A stretch of 64,000 nt of DNA, from contig NC_064677.1 of assembly GCF_023278565.1 (NCBI RefSeq), positions 2,046,001 through 2,110,000 on the forward strand. The letters are read 5' to 3'. Source of the stretch: Colletotrichum lupini. Its lineage: Eukaryota > Ascomycota > Sordariomycetes > Glomerellales > Glomerellaceae. A program made the translations under genes and the position numbers. Within the stretch, counting starts at the first letter, position 1; the number at the start of each line of letters is the position of its first letter. Under the pieces are notes generated by a model that did no database searches, was not told where the DNA came from, and saw only the letters and a list, made by a program, of their open reading frames with translations. This document shows positions 22,633-33,725 of this stretch, piece by piece.

Positions 22633-25600
22633 CTCCCGCGGCCCCGTATCCGACTGACCTTCTCCGCCAGATCCATTTCTCCCCAATCCCGTATGTGTCA
22701 AGACGAGGCCCGGACGACAGCAGGAAATAGGCAAAGCCTTGGCTTGAGGAGGCTTGGGTTCTTGGGGACCTTGGTACTCCAGTCCCGGTCCCAGTCCCCG
22801 TCGCCAGAGTTCCTGGAATCCAAGGGACGAATCGTCATCCAGGGATCATGACCTCTTCCTCCACGGCCTCCACCCGAACGCAGCAACCCAGGCCCTTGAC
22901 CCCATCTCTCGTCACTCACACCTTGTGGAGAATGGCCAGCCGCCAATCACCAACCTGCAGCCGTGCCGTTGGCTGCCCCAGGGCTGGAACAAGTACTCCT
23001 TGAGGCGCCGCCCTCAGTACGGATACCTGCCTCTAGGTACCTCGTCCACCGGGTCACTATTTACCAGAGTCCAACATCACTAACCAGCGCCAGCCTCGCG
23101 AGTCAGGTCCAATCGAGTCAGCTCCGGTGTGGGCTCCCAGGATCACGCCCAGACACAGGCACCACAGCCAGTCCACCTCCGCTCACCGCAGCATCCAACC
23201 ACAGACGCCTACATAATCCTTAGCCTATCGTAACCCTCATTCCCCCAGTGGCCCCCTCCAACTTTAAAGCATCACGAGCCGCTCTGCAATTTTTCACACC
23301 TCATCTCAAACTGCACCCGTGCCATTGGGTCAATTGCGCCTACCCTTAGTCACCACTCGTCACTCGTCGCTCACCACCAACGGACCGTGGCCGATGCGGC
23401 ATTCTGGGCAGGTGTCCCAAGGCAGTCAAGCGCAACCAGCCTCAAGCGATGGCCGGCGTGTCTGGCGTTTTTGTGACTGTCTGAGGACACCACTCCAGCC
23501 TCGGGTTCTGTCATAATTCTGCACAACGCAGCATCATGACACCCGCCACTGTCAGTACGCAGTAAATTGCGAGCAGAAGGTGGCCCGCAGAAGGGGCCCA
23601 AGAAGCCGTGCAAGTCGGCTTCTTCACCAAGCCGGCTTCTCAAAGGCCACACCCTCGCTCTCGCTTGCCCCAATCCATCAGGGTTTCGTCGTCTCGTTGG
23701 ATCGACACACGATACACGCCCTTTAGTCCGAAAGAACAAGACGCACAATTCCCGATTCAATCGCTCCCGTAATCAAAATCGATGCCCTTGCACCGGCGGG
23801 CGCCCAATCACGTCCCATTCCACACCTGGAAATATCTCCATTCGCCCAGCTGGATTCGGCAACAGTCGGGACTGGGGCGTGGCTACCCCTGTCCAGTACT
23901 TCCCACATACACAGGTCATCCACTCTTGGAGTCTTGACACAACAGACGCGATCACGATCCGTTTCCACGTCCCGACTGCGAGCAATGAACGGTTTGGATG
24001 AATGGGAAACACTGGTGGAATATTCACCCAAGTGCAGTCCTGAACCCCGGTGGGCACAATGTTTCGGTCAACGTTCCACCCCTGCGTCCTGTCCGCCCAA
24101 AACCTTCTCCCGGCCGAAGGTCCCTGGCGCCGACTCGACGGCACCGCGTCCATGCATGCCGACGTCTGTACGTACTGTACCACCGCGCAATTCCCGTCCC
24201 TATATCCCGGCCACCATCTCAAAAAAAAGCCTGTCCTGACTCCGTCCAAACCTTGACGGCAAGTAAAAATGGCCAGCAGATGTGACGCATCAAGATTAAG
24301 CCAAAAAGCCAACGAGTCCAATGAGCGTTTTGCAGAAGATCTGCAGCGCCGTCTCGTCTCGTTCAGTTGCTGTGTCTGGTACAGCCATCTTGTCCACCGT
24401 CGCAGGTCCTAATATCCATTGTCAGCTAGACCCAGGAGCCCCAGTAAATCCACCTGACGAAACACGCACTCCCTTTGCTCCGATGCCACTTGCCGGGCGT
24501 GCGTGCCTCTTGGTACGGAGTATGACGAATGCCGTATCCAATGGTTCAGACTGCCTCCGTACCAGCCGGCCAGACCATCCTAGATGTCGACCCAAAATTA
24601 GGGGCGTTTCTGAGCCTCACTCACCGCACTTGTATCGGAACCGCATGGCTAGTTGGTCATCCATGACTTTACGATAATGCAACGGCAATCAACGGTCGCG
24701 AGAGTTCAGCCAGATACCGTGTCTCCCATCGACACGGCACGCAGCCGGATCGGCAGCCTTCCCACGGAGCATTCGCAGGCACTGCCATCACAACAAGACA
24801 TTCGGCACAAAATCTGGCATCCGTTGACAAGTCCCGGGGCAAGCCGCACAGGACACGAGGAGCAAGACAGTTCCCCCACATATGTGGAGGAAAACCGTGG
24901 GAAAGCAAAGCCGTCCAATCAGCGATGACGCCGGTAAATTGCCCCACCTAGATGCGAAATCTCCACCCGGCCGGCGAAGGGTGGGGTCGCCGACCTGCTC
25001 CGATCCTGATGTCCGAATTCACCCTTGCTTGCAGCCCACCAAGCCGCAAGCTCATCCACACCATCGCTTGTCAAATCTCCAGCGACTTTCTCTTTCCGTC
25101 CTGACGTGTGCTCCACAACTCACCGGCATGGACCACGGCTCCTCTTTTTGCACATCAAGGCAAATCAGGGGAAAGAAGCACGGGAGAGCAAAGAGGGGCA
25201 AGACGGGGCTGGATGACAAGTCAGATACTGCGTAGATAACGGGTGTGTTTCCGTTCGGAACACTGCTGCGTCTCCGCTTGCTGCTTACAATGCCACAATG
25301 CCTGCATCACGAATGGTTGGGGACGCACTTGTGAATGCGGGCGGATCAAGAATACAGCGGACAGTCAGAGTGGACACACGACGCGAACGCGCGCAAGGCA
25401 AGGCAAGGGAACAAAACGGGATTAGTCCGCGCGGACGGTATCCGTTCGGAAACCTGCCTGGGTTGGTGGCCTCTTTTTACTCTTCTGACTGCGCTTCCGC
25501 TTCCGCTGCCGCTTGCCTTGATTTTTTCCCATGGGGAAAACGCGGGCCCTCCAACTCCACGATCTGATGAGCTTGGCTTTCCGTCGTCCGATACACTAGT

Positions 25601-25954
25601 TTCGACTCCCACTCGGACTTGTGTATTAGTGATCCAATTTTCTGGGCATTCCTCATTCGTAGTTCCGCCTCTTGGGTGATTGATCGTTTGACGGCGGCAT
25701 GAAACATATTCCGCCTTCCACCACTTTGCCCATTCGCGCACTTCCTGCACCGGGTGGGCCAGTCAAAAAGATAGTAGTTTGTACAATGCCTTGCCGACTA
25801 TCGTGATATCTCTGCCGTGATACCTACACGGGCTACATCTACCCCATGCCAAAACACCCCATACGCAATCTGGTCAAATGCTTCACCCAACACGTAGACC
25901 CCCCTCCGTCTCCGCGTATCATCCACACTACACTATAGCGACTGCTGCAGCACA

Positions 25955-28900
25955 TCACTTGCCCTCCTTGCCAACATTCCCAACAGCCGGCGCCGCCTCG
26001 TTAGCCTTGTCCAACCTCGCGAGCGACTTGGCATCCAGCCCGGCATACCACCGCCTAAGCAGAGCCGCATACCCCGTCTCCCCCTCAGACAGCTCCACAG
26101 GCGGACCCCGAATCTGCGGCAAATCATCACCAGCGTCCGCATCGGCACTGCCGCCACCGTCCCCTCCTCCCTGACCTTCTCCCCCATGTCCGTGCCGTCT
26201 CGTCTCGAAAACGGCCCAGCTAGACCCATCATTCGCCCTCAAGCCGAACCCGCTCCTCGTAAGCACCATGACGCTAAAGTTCCGCAACAGCACCGCGTCG
26301 CCCTGGTGAATCACGGGCAGCGCAGCCTTGTGCGGCCTGAAAATCTGCACGGCGACCGTCTGCGCGGGCGCGACGGAGTGGTCCGTGACGTTGAACGCCA
26401 GCATGATGCCGCGGGGCCCGCCCTTTGCGCGCTTCGCTTCGGGCGGGTTCGTGGTGGCGACGGCGAGCACGTCGACGGTGCGGCCCGGGTGGCTTCGGAG
26501 GACCTTGAGGGAGACGCAGTCCGGCACGTCGGCGCGGAGGGATTTGGTGAGCTGGGCTTTGAGGGCTGCGGAGGATTGTTCTGTTGGTTGTGATGTTGAT
26601 GCTGCAGCACCAGACTCTTTTGAGGTGTCCTTGTCCTTGGCCTTTGATTCTTTAGTCTTGGCTTCTTTGGAGACAGTTTCCTTGCCCCCCTTGGTGACAT
26701 TCTCCTTGGCGGTCTTGGGAGCTCGCGATGGTGACTTGATCGCGGCCCTAGCGGGCTGCACGCCCGTGTCCTCCTCCGCGTCCGCATCAGGTGAATCGCT
26801 CTTGAGCGCCAAACTCGCCGACCTGCCTCGGCTCGTCGTCGTCGCTGCCGCCGCCATCCCTCGAATGGGAGCGGCAGCGGCGCTGCTGTGAATATCAGGC
26901 GTCGTGCGATCTGATAGGCGCGTCGACCGTCGAGAAGCAATCGACGCACGGGCCAGCTTGACGCTGGGATCCTGATCCTTGCTGTTGGTTCTGCGGTGGC
27001 CGCGACCTCCTCGCTTCGGAGTTGGCTGCGCGGCGGAAACGACTTCCTCCGATGGGTCCTCGGCGATAAGAGACGATTGCGCTTCCGACGGTTGCGCCGA
27101 CGAGTCTCGGATTTGTGATGACTCTTCGTTGATAGGTGAGGGCGCATCTGCATCAGCTTCGTGGGGGATGACCGCTTCCTTCTCCATCTCCACCTCCTCC
27201 TCATCGTCTAGCAGCGGTTCGTGGGGTTGGACTGGGGCCGCTGCGGGGGACTCGGCGGGGCGTTTGTCGTCGAGATGCTCCGCTAATTGCTCCGCCTGTT
27301 GTTCACTATCGTCTGGCACAGTCACCTCGGTGGTCTGCGTCTCGACGAACGACTGTGAGAAGGATTCGACGGTTTGTGTGGCGCGCGGTGTCAACTGCTC
27401 GTCAACTTGTGAGGTTTCTGTTCCGACCATCTTCTCCTCAAACGATTGAGGCGTTGGCGTCGGTGATGCCATCTGTGTAGACTTGGCGTCATCCAGCTCG
27501 TCGACGTCCATTGCGTCTTCAACTTGCGCCTGCTGTGCGTCCGTCGTCTCCAGGGGCTCCGTGATGGTCGTCTCAACAGTCACCCGTGACTTCTCGATAA
27601 CCTCAGTCTCGGGGTGAGTGTCGTCGGCGGCATCACCTCCCTGAGAGACTGGGCGTTCCTCGACCATCTGCGTCGTGGTGATGGAAGTCGTAACCGTTTG
27701 GCCTTCCTCGTACATCATTGACTCCTCGTACAGCTGGCTCTGGATGAGTAGGTCCTGGGTGGCATCGTCGAGCTCCATATCGGAGTCTGCGGCATTGCTG
27801 CTCACTTCTTCGTCGACCGACATGTCGTCTAGGTCGCCCATGTCAACGTCCGCTGGCTCCACAGAGCCTTCGTCGTCAGACTTCATGTGCACCTCGACTG
27901 TAGCTTCTTCGACGTCCTGAACTGTAGTCTCATCAGGAATCAGTGAGACTTCCATGTCTTCATCGTCAGATTGAGGCTGCGTCTCTTCCACTTCCATCTT
28001 GGTGATCTCTGTCTCGTTGATCTCGACATGATCCGGCGTGACCTCTTTGGTTGAGTTGCGTACTGTTGCTTCGACAGAGACTGTCTCTTCCACTGCTTCA
28101 GATACGGTGACCTCGGTGTGTTCCGGTGATTGTTCTTTGGCGGCGACCTTGTCGTCGGGATCGGCTTGCTGCACTTCTTCTGTCTGCCCAGGCGCTTCAA
28201 CATTGCTGGCTTCTAATTCTGGTGTCTGACGGCTGACATCCTCGACAGGGACTTCAGGCTGAACAATTTCATCCTCTGGTCGGGCGACTTCAGGCTCGGC
28301 AGCATCCTCCACCCTTGCTTGGAGACTTTCTGTGGTGAGAGCTTCTGATTGATCTGGCAGTGACTGACCCTCAGCTTCGTCTATGACCAACTCTTCAGGC
28401 TCAACGTCCTCCTCTGGCGCAATTGGGACGTCGGCAGCCTCAGTCTCTGGCTCTGGTGACTCTTCAACAGCCGGAACAGCCCGAACGGGGCTGGACACCT
28501 CAGCTACGGGAGACTCAACAGCTGGTTCCTCCTTAGCAGCTGAGACAGGCCGAACGGGGCTAGATTCCTCCTCAACGACCGGGACAGGCCGGACGGGGCT
28601 GGATTCTTCAGCCATAAACTTAACGGCAGGTTTCTTCTTAGTAGCGGCGACAGGCCGAACGGGGCTGGATTCAGCCACGAGAGACTCAACGGCGAGTTCC
28701 TCCTCGACAGCCGGGACAGGCCGAACGGGGCTAGATTCCTCAGCCATCGACTTGACGGCCGGCTCCTTCGCAACAGGTCGGACCGGGCTAGAAACCTCCG
28801 CCAAATACTCGACGGCCGGTTCCTCGACAGCTGAGACAGGTCGAACAGGGCTAGACTCCTCAGCCACAGGGGACTCAACAGCGAGCGTCTCCTCCCCCAG

Positions 28901-31625
28901 CACCTCAGAATCCTCGCCGTCGGTTCTGACTGGGCTAGATACGGCCTCCTTCGACGTTGCATGGCCAACAGGATCCTCGTTAAACGGACTGGATGCCGCC
29001 TGCTTCGGCATCGCATGACCGACGTTCTCATTGAACGGACTCGACCGCACAGCCCCCGTCTCTTCAACGCCCGTCATGCCCTCTGACGGGGCCGGTGTCT
29101 GACGGTCACTCCCGGCATCATCAGCCGCAAGCTCCTCCTCCAACTCCTTTTCGAGCTCCGCCTCGAGATCGTCCGATTCCCCTCGCGAGGTAGGCCGGGA
29201 CGAGCTATGCGGAACGCCTGCCATGTGCGGCAGCTTCACCGGGCTCATCGTCTCGAAATCGTCGCCAATCGATCCCGTCGTCAGATCCGGGGCGGAAAAC
29301 ACTGCCGCCTGACGGGGCTTCGGTGTGGGTGTGCCGACTTGCGACGCCTCATCCTCTTCGCTCTCCGCATCAGACGGTTGCGGCGACGAGCCTTGTTGAC
29401 TGGCCTCGTTCCTGGCACTTCCTTCCTGGCTCTCTTGATCGTCCATGTCCTCGTCTTCCATCTCATCGGCAGACCCATCGTACTGCGGTATCTGTCGCCG
29501 AGGAACCGCGGCGGGCTGTGGCGGTGGCGCGGGAGCTTCACCCTCGTCCTCGGAATCCGAGAGCAAGTCGATGACTACCGGTGGTCCCCCTCGCGGAGCA
29601 GCAGGCGGCGGTTGATTCTCTTGGTCCTCGTCTTCGTCATAGTCCCCCTCATCGTAGCCCTCCTCATCGTAGTCTTCAGATTCTTCGCCCTCCTCGTCAT
29701 CTTCGGGGTCCAGTATTTCATCTTCTTCTTCCTGTCCGTAGTCCGACTCCAGGTCCGTTCCTGCGTCATCATCTTGATTGTTGCTGAGATTGCGGAAATG
29801 GGTAATGTCGTAGTCCCCGCCGGTATCGTCGGCCTCGTGCTCGGCTTCCTCGTCGCTCTCTTCGCTGCTCTCGCTGCTGCTACCACTGCCCACGGGACTG
29901 CTCTCCTTTTCTATGCTTGCGGCTTCTTCGCCTCGCTCGTGACGTCTCTCGGCGTATGTTCTCGATGCAAAGTTCTCCTCGGGGCCTTCTTGGTCTTCCG
30001 ACATTTGGTCCTCCTCTACCCTAAGTGCTTCTTCATCCTCAGCATCGTCTCTCGCCTGACGCTCGCGGTCATCTTCCCATGTCTCGCCTTCGGCGTCCTG
30101 AGGACTAGACGCCCGGCCCTCATGCATTTCGCCAGACTCTGCAGGCTTCGCGGGCCATCTCGAGTAGTGTGCTGACGTGAGTCCCCATGGTATTTGCTGA
30201 GGCTCAGCGACCCCATCAACCATGACTGTGTGGTGGGGCTGCGCCTCCAGATCGTGCTGCTGCGGGTGGTCTTGGTACGCGGGTATCGGTTCTGCCAGCG
30301 GCTGCGACGTGACGACACCGTCTGGGCCGAAATGTGGCTCGTCGAGGAACGTCGCCGGGTAGTGACCATGCATAGGCGAGTGATCAAGCCCTGCCTCCGG
30401 GTATGCACTGGGTTGTTCATGAAACGTGCCTTCGGCACCGTAGTGTGGCTCCATGTCGTGGCCAAAGACCGGATCGAGAGGCGGCTGCTGAAACGCCGTC
30501 GGGTACTGCTCGTGAGCGGATGTGAATATCGGCATAGGCGGCGGCGGTCCAAATCCAAGCGGGGTCAGCCCGATGTTGGGGCTGGGAGGCAGATCAGACT
30601 GAACCCCTGAATCGATCATTGTCGACTTCGACGGCGTCTGCCAGTACGAAGGATCCTGCCGCGCCTCTGCTGCTACCTGGACGTCTCTCGGGGGGCTCGT
30701 CTCTTGCTCCACTGTCTGGCAGGCCCCGTCTACCATCGTAGGCCGTGACGGCGTGGCAACCGTTGGCTGCTCCTCAACCATTGATGTGTTTTCTTCCGCG
30801 GATGCTTCAGGCTCGGGGCTCGGAGTTCGACTGGCGTATGTCCAAACGCTGCTGTACCTGCCCGTCTTTGGCTTCTTCTTGGCCCGGGCCTTTGCTCCGT
30901 CGTCCGCCTCATCAAAGATGTCGAGGCCCCCATCGAACAACGATCCGTACGAAACCCTGGCACGCTTGAGGAACGCGGGGGAGGCAAACTCGTCGGCGCC
31001 AAGACCTTGATCGGCGGCTCTCTTGCTCAAAGGTGTTTTCGCGGGTGTCGCTATCGGCCCCGGGGTCTCTTCGACATCCTGGAACGTTTCGAGGATAGAC
31101 ACCGGTAGCTCTTCAGGCTCTGGCTCGGGTTGTGAGGGGTGGTCGACATCGATAACCTTGACCTCTTCGGAGTCGCTTATTTTCGCCTTTGTTGTCTTAG
31201 CAAACACCCCCCTCCAACGCACACGCTTAACCTACCTGGAGAAGCACCCTCTCCGTAAACCTCAGCTGCCACTCCAAACTCGTACCCGGAACGCGCGTCT
31301 TGGAGTCGTCCGCAACGAGCTCGACCCCGTCCAGCGACAGCGCAATCTCGTCGCCGCTGCCCAGAGCCGCATCCGCAATCGCTTTGGCGCTCGAGCCGGC
31401 AAACTCGACGCGCACCTGGCCCTTGGCGCGACGCAGGCGGAAGTCGGCCTCGGCGAGGAGGAAGGCAATGTTCTTCCTAACGATGCTGTAGGGCCACGTG
31501 ATTGTCACGACGCCCCGGACGACGCGCGTATTGGGGTCCTGGAGCGCGGGGCTCAGTTGCGCGATCGCGATGGCCTCGGCGGCTTCGAGCTGCTGCTGCG
31601 CTGCGGGTTGCGGGACCCCAGACAT
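25955..31625 (-). CDS. Giant POT1/Cdc13-type telomere single-strand DNA-binding protein
   Basis: Likely caps telomere ends by binding the G-rich strand. Two exons, 31625-31236 and 31195-25955, are split by a 40-nt GTAGG...CTAAG intron, giving about 1,876 residues. The first exon (130 residues) reads as a compact beta-rich domain (VVRGVVTITWPYSIVRKNI, DEIALSLDGVEL). The C-terminus (about residues 1680-1800) matches the Telo_bind/POT1 OB fold: SLKVLRSHPGRTVDVLAVAT, GIMLAFNVTDHSV, AVQIFRPHKAALPVIHQGD, GSSWAVFE. Between them is about 1,500 residues of acidic low complexity. This includes eight SSPVR motifs (about 885-1033, coded in 28480-28945) and an SQ/TQ cluster (about 1368-1428). Orientation is divergent from the monooxygenase. 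Far larger than yeast Cdc13; the size comes from the disordered middle. Confidence 0.85.
28480..28945 (-). repeat. Repeated SSPVR-encoding units inside the telomere protein gene
   Basis: Eight imperfect units encode ESSPVRPV followed by an acidic spacer with AVE(E) and PAVES/LAVES patterns. On the + strand each shows as CGAACGGGGCTGGA or a close variant, spaced about 40-80 nt apart. Confidence 0.8.
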
Positions 31626-32309
31626 CGCGTCATGAGTTTGAAGGGGACGCGGCGGAGCTGATGAGTGTGTCTTCGGAGATGTCGAGCATCAGCGGGGTGT
31701 TGTCGCAGTGTCGAAGGTGTGGTTGTGCTAAATGAATGTGGGATGGAAACGGTCGCAAAGGTCGATTCGGTAGCACCGCATGGTCGTGGTGTGGATGGAA
31801 TGTGGAACAAGGGAAGCTCCTGCTTGAGCTGCACGAATTGCGCGGGAAGGCCCCACACCTCTGTGGCAGAAAAAAGCAGGCGGTGTACAGCGACTGCCGG
31901 ATGGCTCGTTATCGATAAGCGGGGCTTCGGAGCCGGCTGGCCTTCCGGATCGTCGCCGAGTCACCTGACGACTTGCCATGGGTCGACCTTGCGCAGATTA
32001 ACCTTTTGGACATTCACTCCGGACCAGAAGAGGTAGGCCATGGTAGACATGTCATTGTTGTCATCTCTCTCGCCCAAGCATCCGATTGCGTTGGCTTTGC
32101 GACGTTGATGTAGGGGAGCGGAGGGAGTCCCCGTTTTACCCGCCCGGTGTCCACCACTCTGTCCGAAAAGGAACCGATTAGGTGATTTCCCGCCGATATA
32201 ACGCGTTGGCACCTCGTGGGTCCAAGATTTGTTATCTATAGTTTAAAGAGCGGCCACTAGATCATTCTTCCGTTGCATAGCACCTAAGGTCATCCATGTC
32301 TCACAGACC
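31626..32309. promoter_or_regulatory. Divergent promoter region, telomere protein gene and monooxygenase
   Basis: 684 bp with no coding signal between two divergent starts. A TATAGTTTAAA motif at 32237-32247 lies about 63 nt upstream of the monooxygenase ATG and fits a TATA element for that gene. Confidence 0.5.
32237..32247 (+). promoter_or_regulatory. TATA-like box of the flavin monooxygenase gene
   Basis: TATAGTTTAAA, 63 nt before ATG 32310. Assigned by consensus and position only. Confidence 0.45.
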
Positions 32310-33725
32310 ATGACAATCCCATTCACCGTCAAGAAGATCGCCATCATCGGCGCGGGGCCGACGGGTCTCGCAGCCGCTCGGTACCTCACGGCGCAGAGGG
32401 TCTTTGACTCCGTGGTCGTGTTTGAGCAGCAAGCCGAGGTGGGCGGTGTCTGGAACTACAGCCCGCACCCGACCACGTCTCGCCATGTGCCGCAGACGGA
32501 CCCCTTTTGCCCGCAGGACCCTCCGCTCCGGCCGGGCAAGCCCGATGCGCCGCCCGTGTTCCCCACACCAATGTACGGCACGCTGCACGCCAACACGGTC
32601 AAGACGACAATGAACTACAAGGACACGCCGTTCCCGGACGACGCCTGGGTCTTCCCCTCGCGGCAGTCCATTTACAACTACCTGGTCGAGTACGCCAAGG
32701 ACGTCCGCCACCTCATCAAGTTCTCGCACCAGGTCACGGCGCTCGAGCTCCGCCAAGAGGACGGCCGAGACAGGTGGGACCTCGGGGCCGCGTGCACCGT
32801 CACCGGCCGCAAGTTCAGCGACACGTACGACGCCGTAGTCATTGCCAACGGACACTACGACATCCCCTTTATCCCGGACGTCAAGGGCATTCAGGCCTTT
32901 CACGAGGCGCACCCGTCAGCAATCCTACACTCCAAGAACTACCGCGTGCCGGAGCCCTTTTCAGGCAAAAAGGTGATTGTCATCGGCAACGGGCCCTCGG
33001 GCTTGGATATAGCCCGCCAGCTCAGCCCGGTCTCGGACAGGGTGTATCTGTCTGTACGACATGCGACTCCGCCGGACAAGGTCGAGCACATTGGGGTGAC
33101 GGAGGTTCCAGAGATTGTGGAGTATTTACCAGAGAAGAGGGCTGTCGTCTACAAGGACGGGACAGTGGCGGAAGATGTCGACGCCGTCATCTACTGCACC
33201 GGCTTCTTCTTCAGCTTCCCATTCTTGCCCGAGTTCCTCAAGCCAAATCTGTTGACGACCGGCAAAGGCGTCAGGGGTCTGTACCAGCACCTGTTCCTCA
33301 TCAAGCACCCCACTTTAGCCTTTGCCGGGCTGCTGGTCAAGACGGTGCCCTGGCCCGTGGCGGAGAACCAGGCGGCGGCTCTGGGTGCGGTCTGGTCCAA
33401 CGGATTGAAGCTGCCGCCTGTGGAGGAGCAGGAGAAATGGGAGCTGGACTTGTTCAAGAGGCGCGGCGACAAGAACATTCACGTGCTGCTCGACGACGGA
33501 GACGACGGCCGCCACCTCAACATGTTGCACGATTGGGTGGCGGAGTCGACGCAGAGAGGCAAAGAACCGCCATACTGGCACGACGAGCAGTTCTGGGAGC
33601 GCGGTATCTACTGGCCAAGCAAGCAGGAGTTTGAGAAGCGAGGAGGGAGCGCGACGAGTCTTCGGGAGCTTGGCTTCGTGTACCCCGGCATAGGGAAATG
33701 GAGGCACGTTGCGCCGAAGCTTTGA
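32310..33725 (+). CDS. Flavin-containing monooxygenase (FMO-like), single exon
   Basis: FAD- and NADPH-dependent oxygenase that would oxidise soft nucleophiles (N or S) or act in thiol redox, probably cytosolic. 471 residues, no intron. The FAD Rossmann motif GAGPTGLAAARYL is at residues 12-24, followed by VVVFEQQAEVGGVWNY. The NADPH motif GNGPSGLDIARQL is near residue 222, preceded by the FMO-like segment AILHSKNYR. The C-terminal YCTGF variant of the FATGY motif is near residue 294. Length and motif spacing resemble yeast Fmo1 and related fungal enzymes. The usual FxGxxxHxxxY fingerprint is only partly conserved (HSKNYR kept, FxG lost). Substrate not inferable; no biosynthetic partner genes are adjacent. 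Confidence 0.9.
   Translation: MTIPFTVKKIAIIGAGPTGLAAARYLTAQRVFDSVVVFEQQAEVGGVWNYSPHPTTSRHVPQTDPFCPQDPPLRPGKPDAPPVFPTPMYGTLHANTVKTTMNYKDTPFPDDAWVFPSRQSIYNYLVEYAKDVRHLIKFSHQVTALELRQEDGRDRWDLGAACTVTGRKFSDTYDAVVIANGHYDIPFIPDVKGIQAFHEAHPSAILHSKNYRVPEPFSGKKVIVIGNGPSGLDIARQLSPVSDRVYLSVRHATPPDKVEHIGVTEVPEIVEYLPEKRAVVYKDGTVAEDVDAVIYCTGFFFSFPFLPEFLKPNLLTTGKGVRGLYQHLFLIKHPTLAFAGLLVKTVPWPVAENQAAALGAVWSNGLKLPPVEEQEKWELDLFKRRGDKNIHVLLDDGDDGRHLNMLHDWVAESTQRGKEPPYWHDEQFWERGIYWPSKQEFEKRGGSATSLRELGFVYPGIGKWRHVAPKL

Larger units (their letters stand above)
19814..25954. other. 6.1-kb gene-poor region upstream of the CTF1/FarA-type gene
   Basis: No gene I can support on either strand. The longest open frame (21532-22374, +) lacks recognisable motifs, splice support or protein-like composition. 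There are short C/T-rich, leader-like stretches and scattered TACGTAC/CTAGGTA palindromic motifs. Long upstream regions are common for fungal regulators, so part may be promoter or a long leader. Confidence 0.45.

Noticed and set aside
29207..30175. 322-codon + strand frame with hydrophobic stretches inside the telomere-protein gene
   Set aside because: The hydrophobic run is the antisense of acidic Asp/Glu codons (GAG/GAC read as CTC/GTC), a known artefact.
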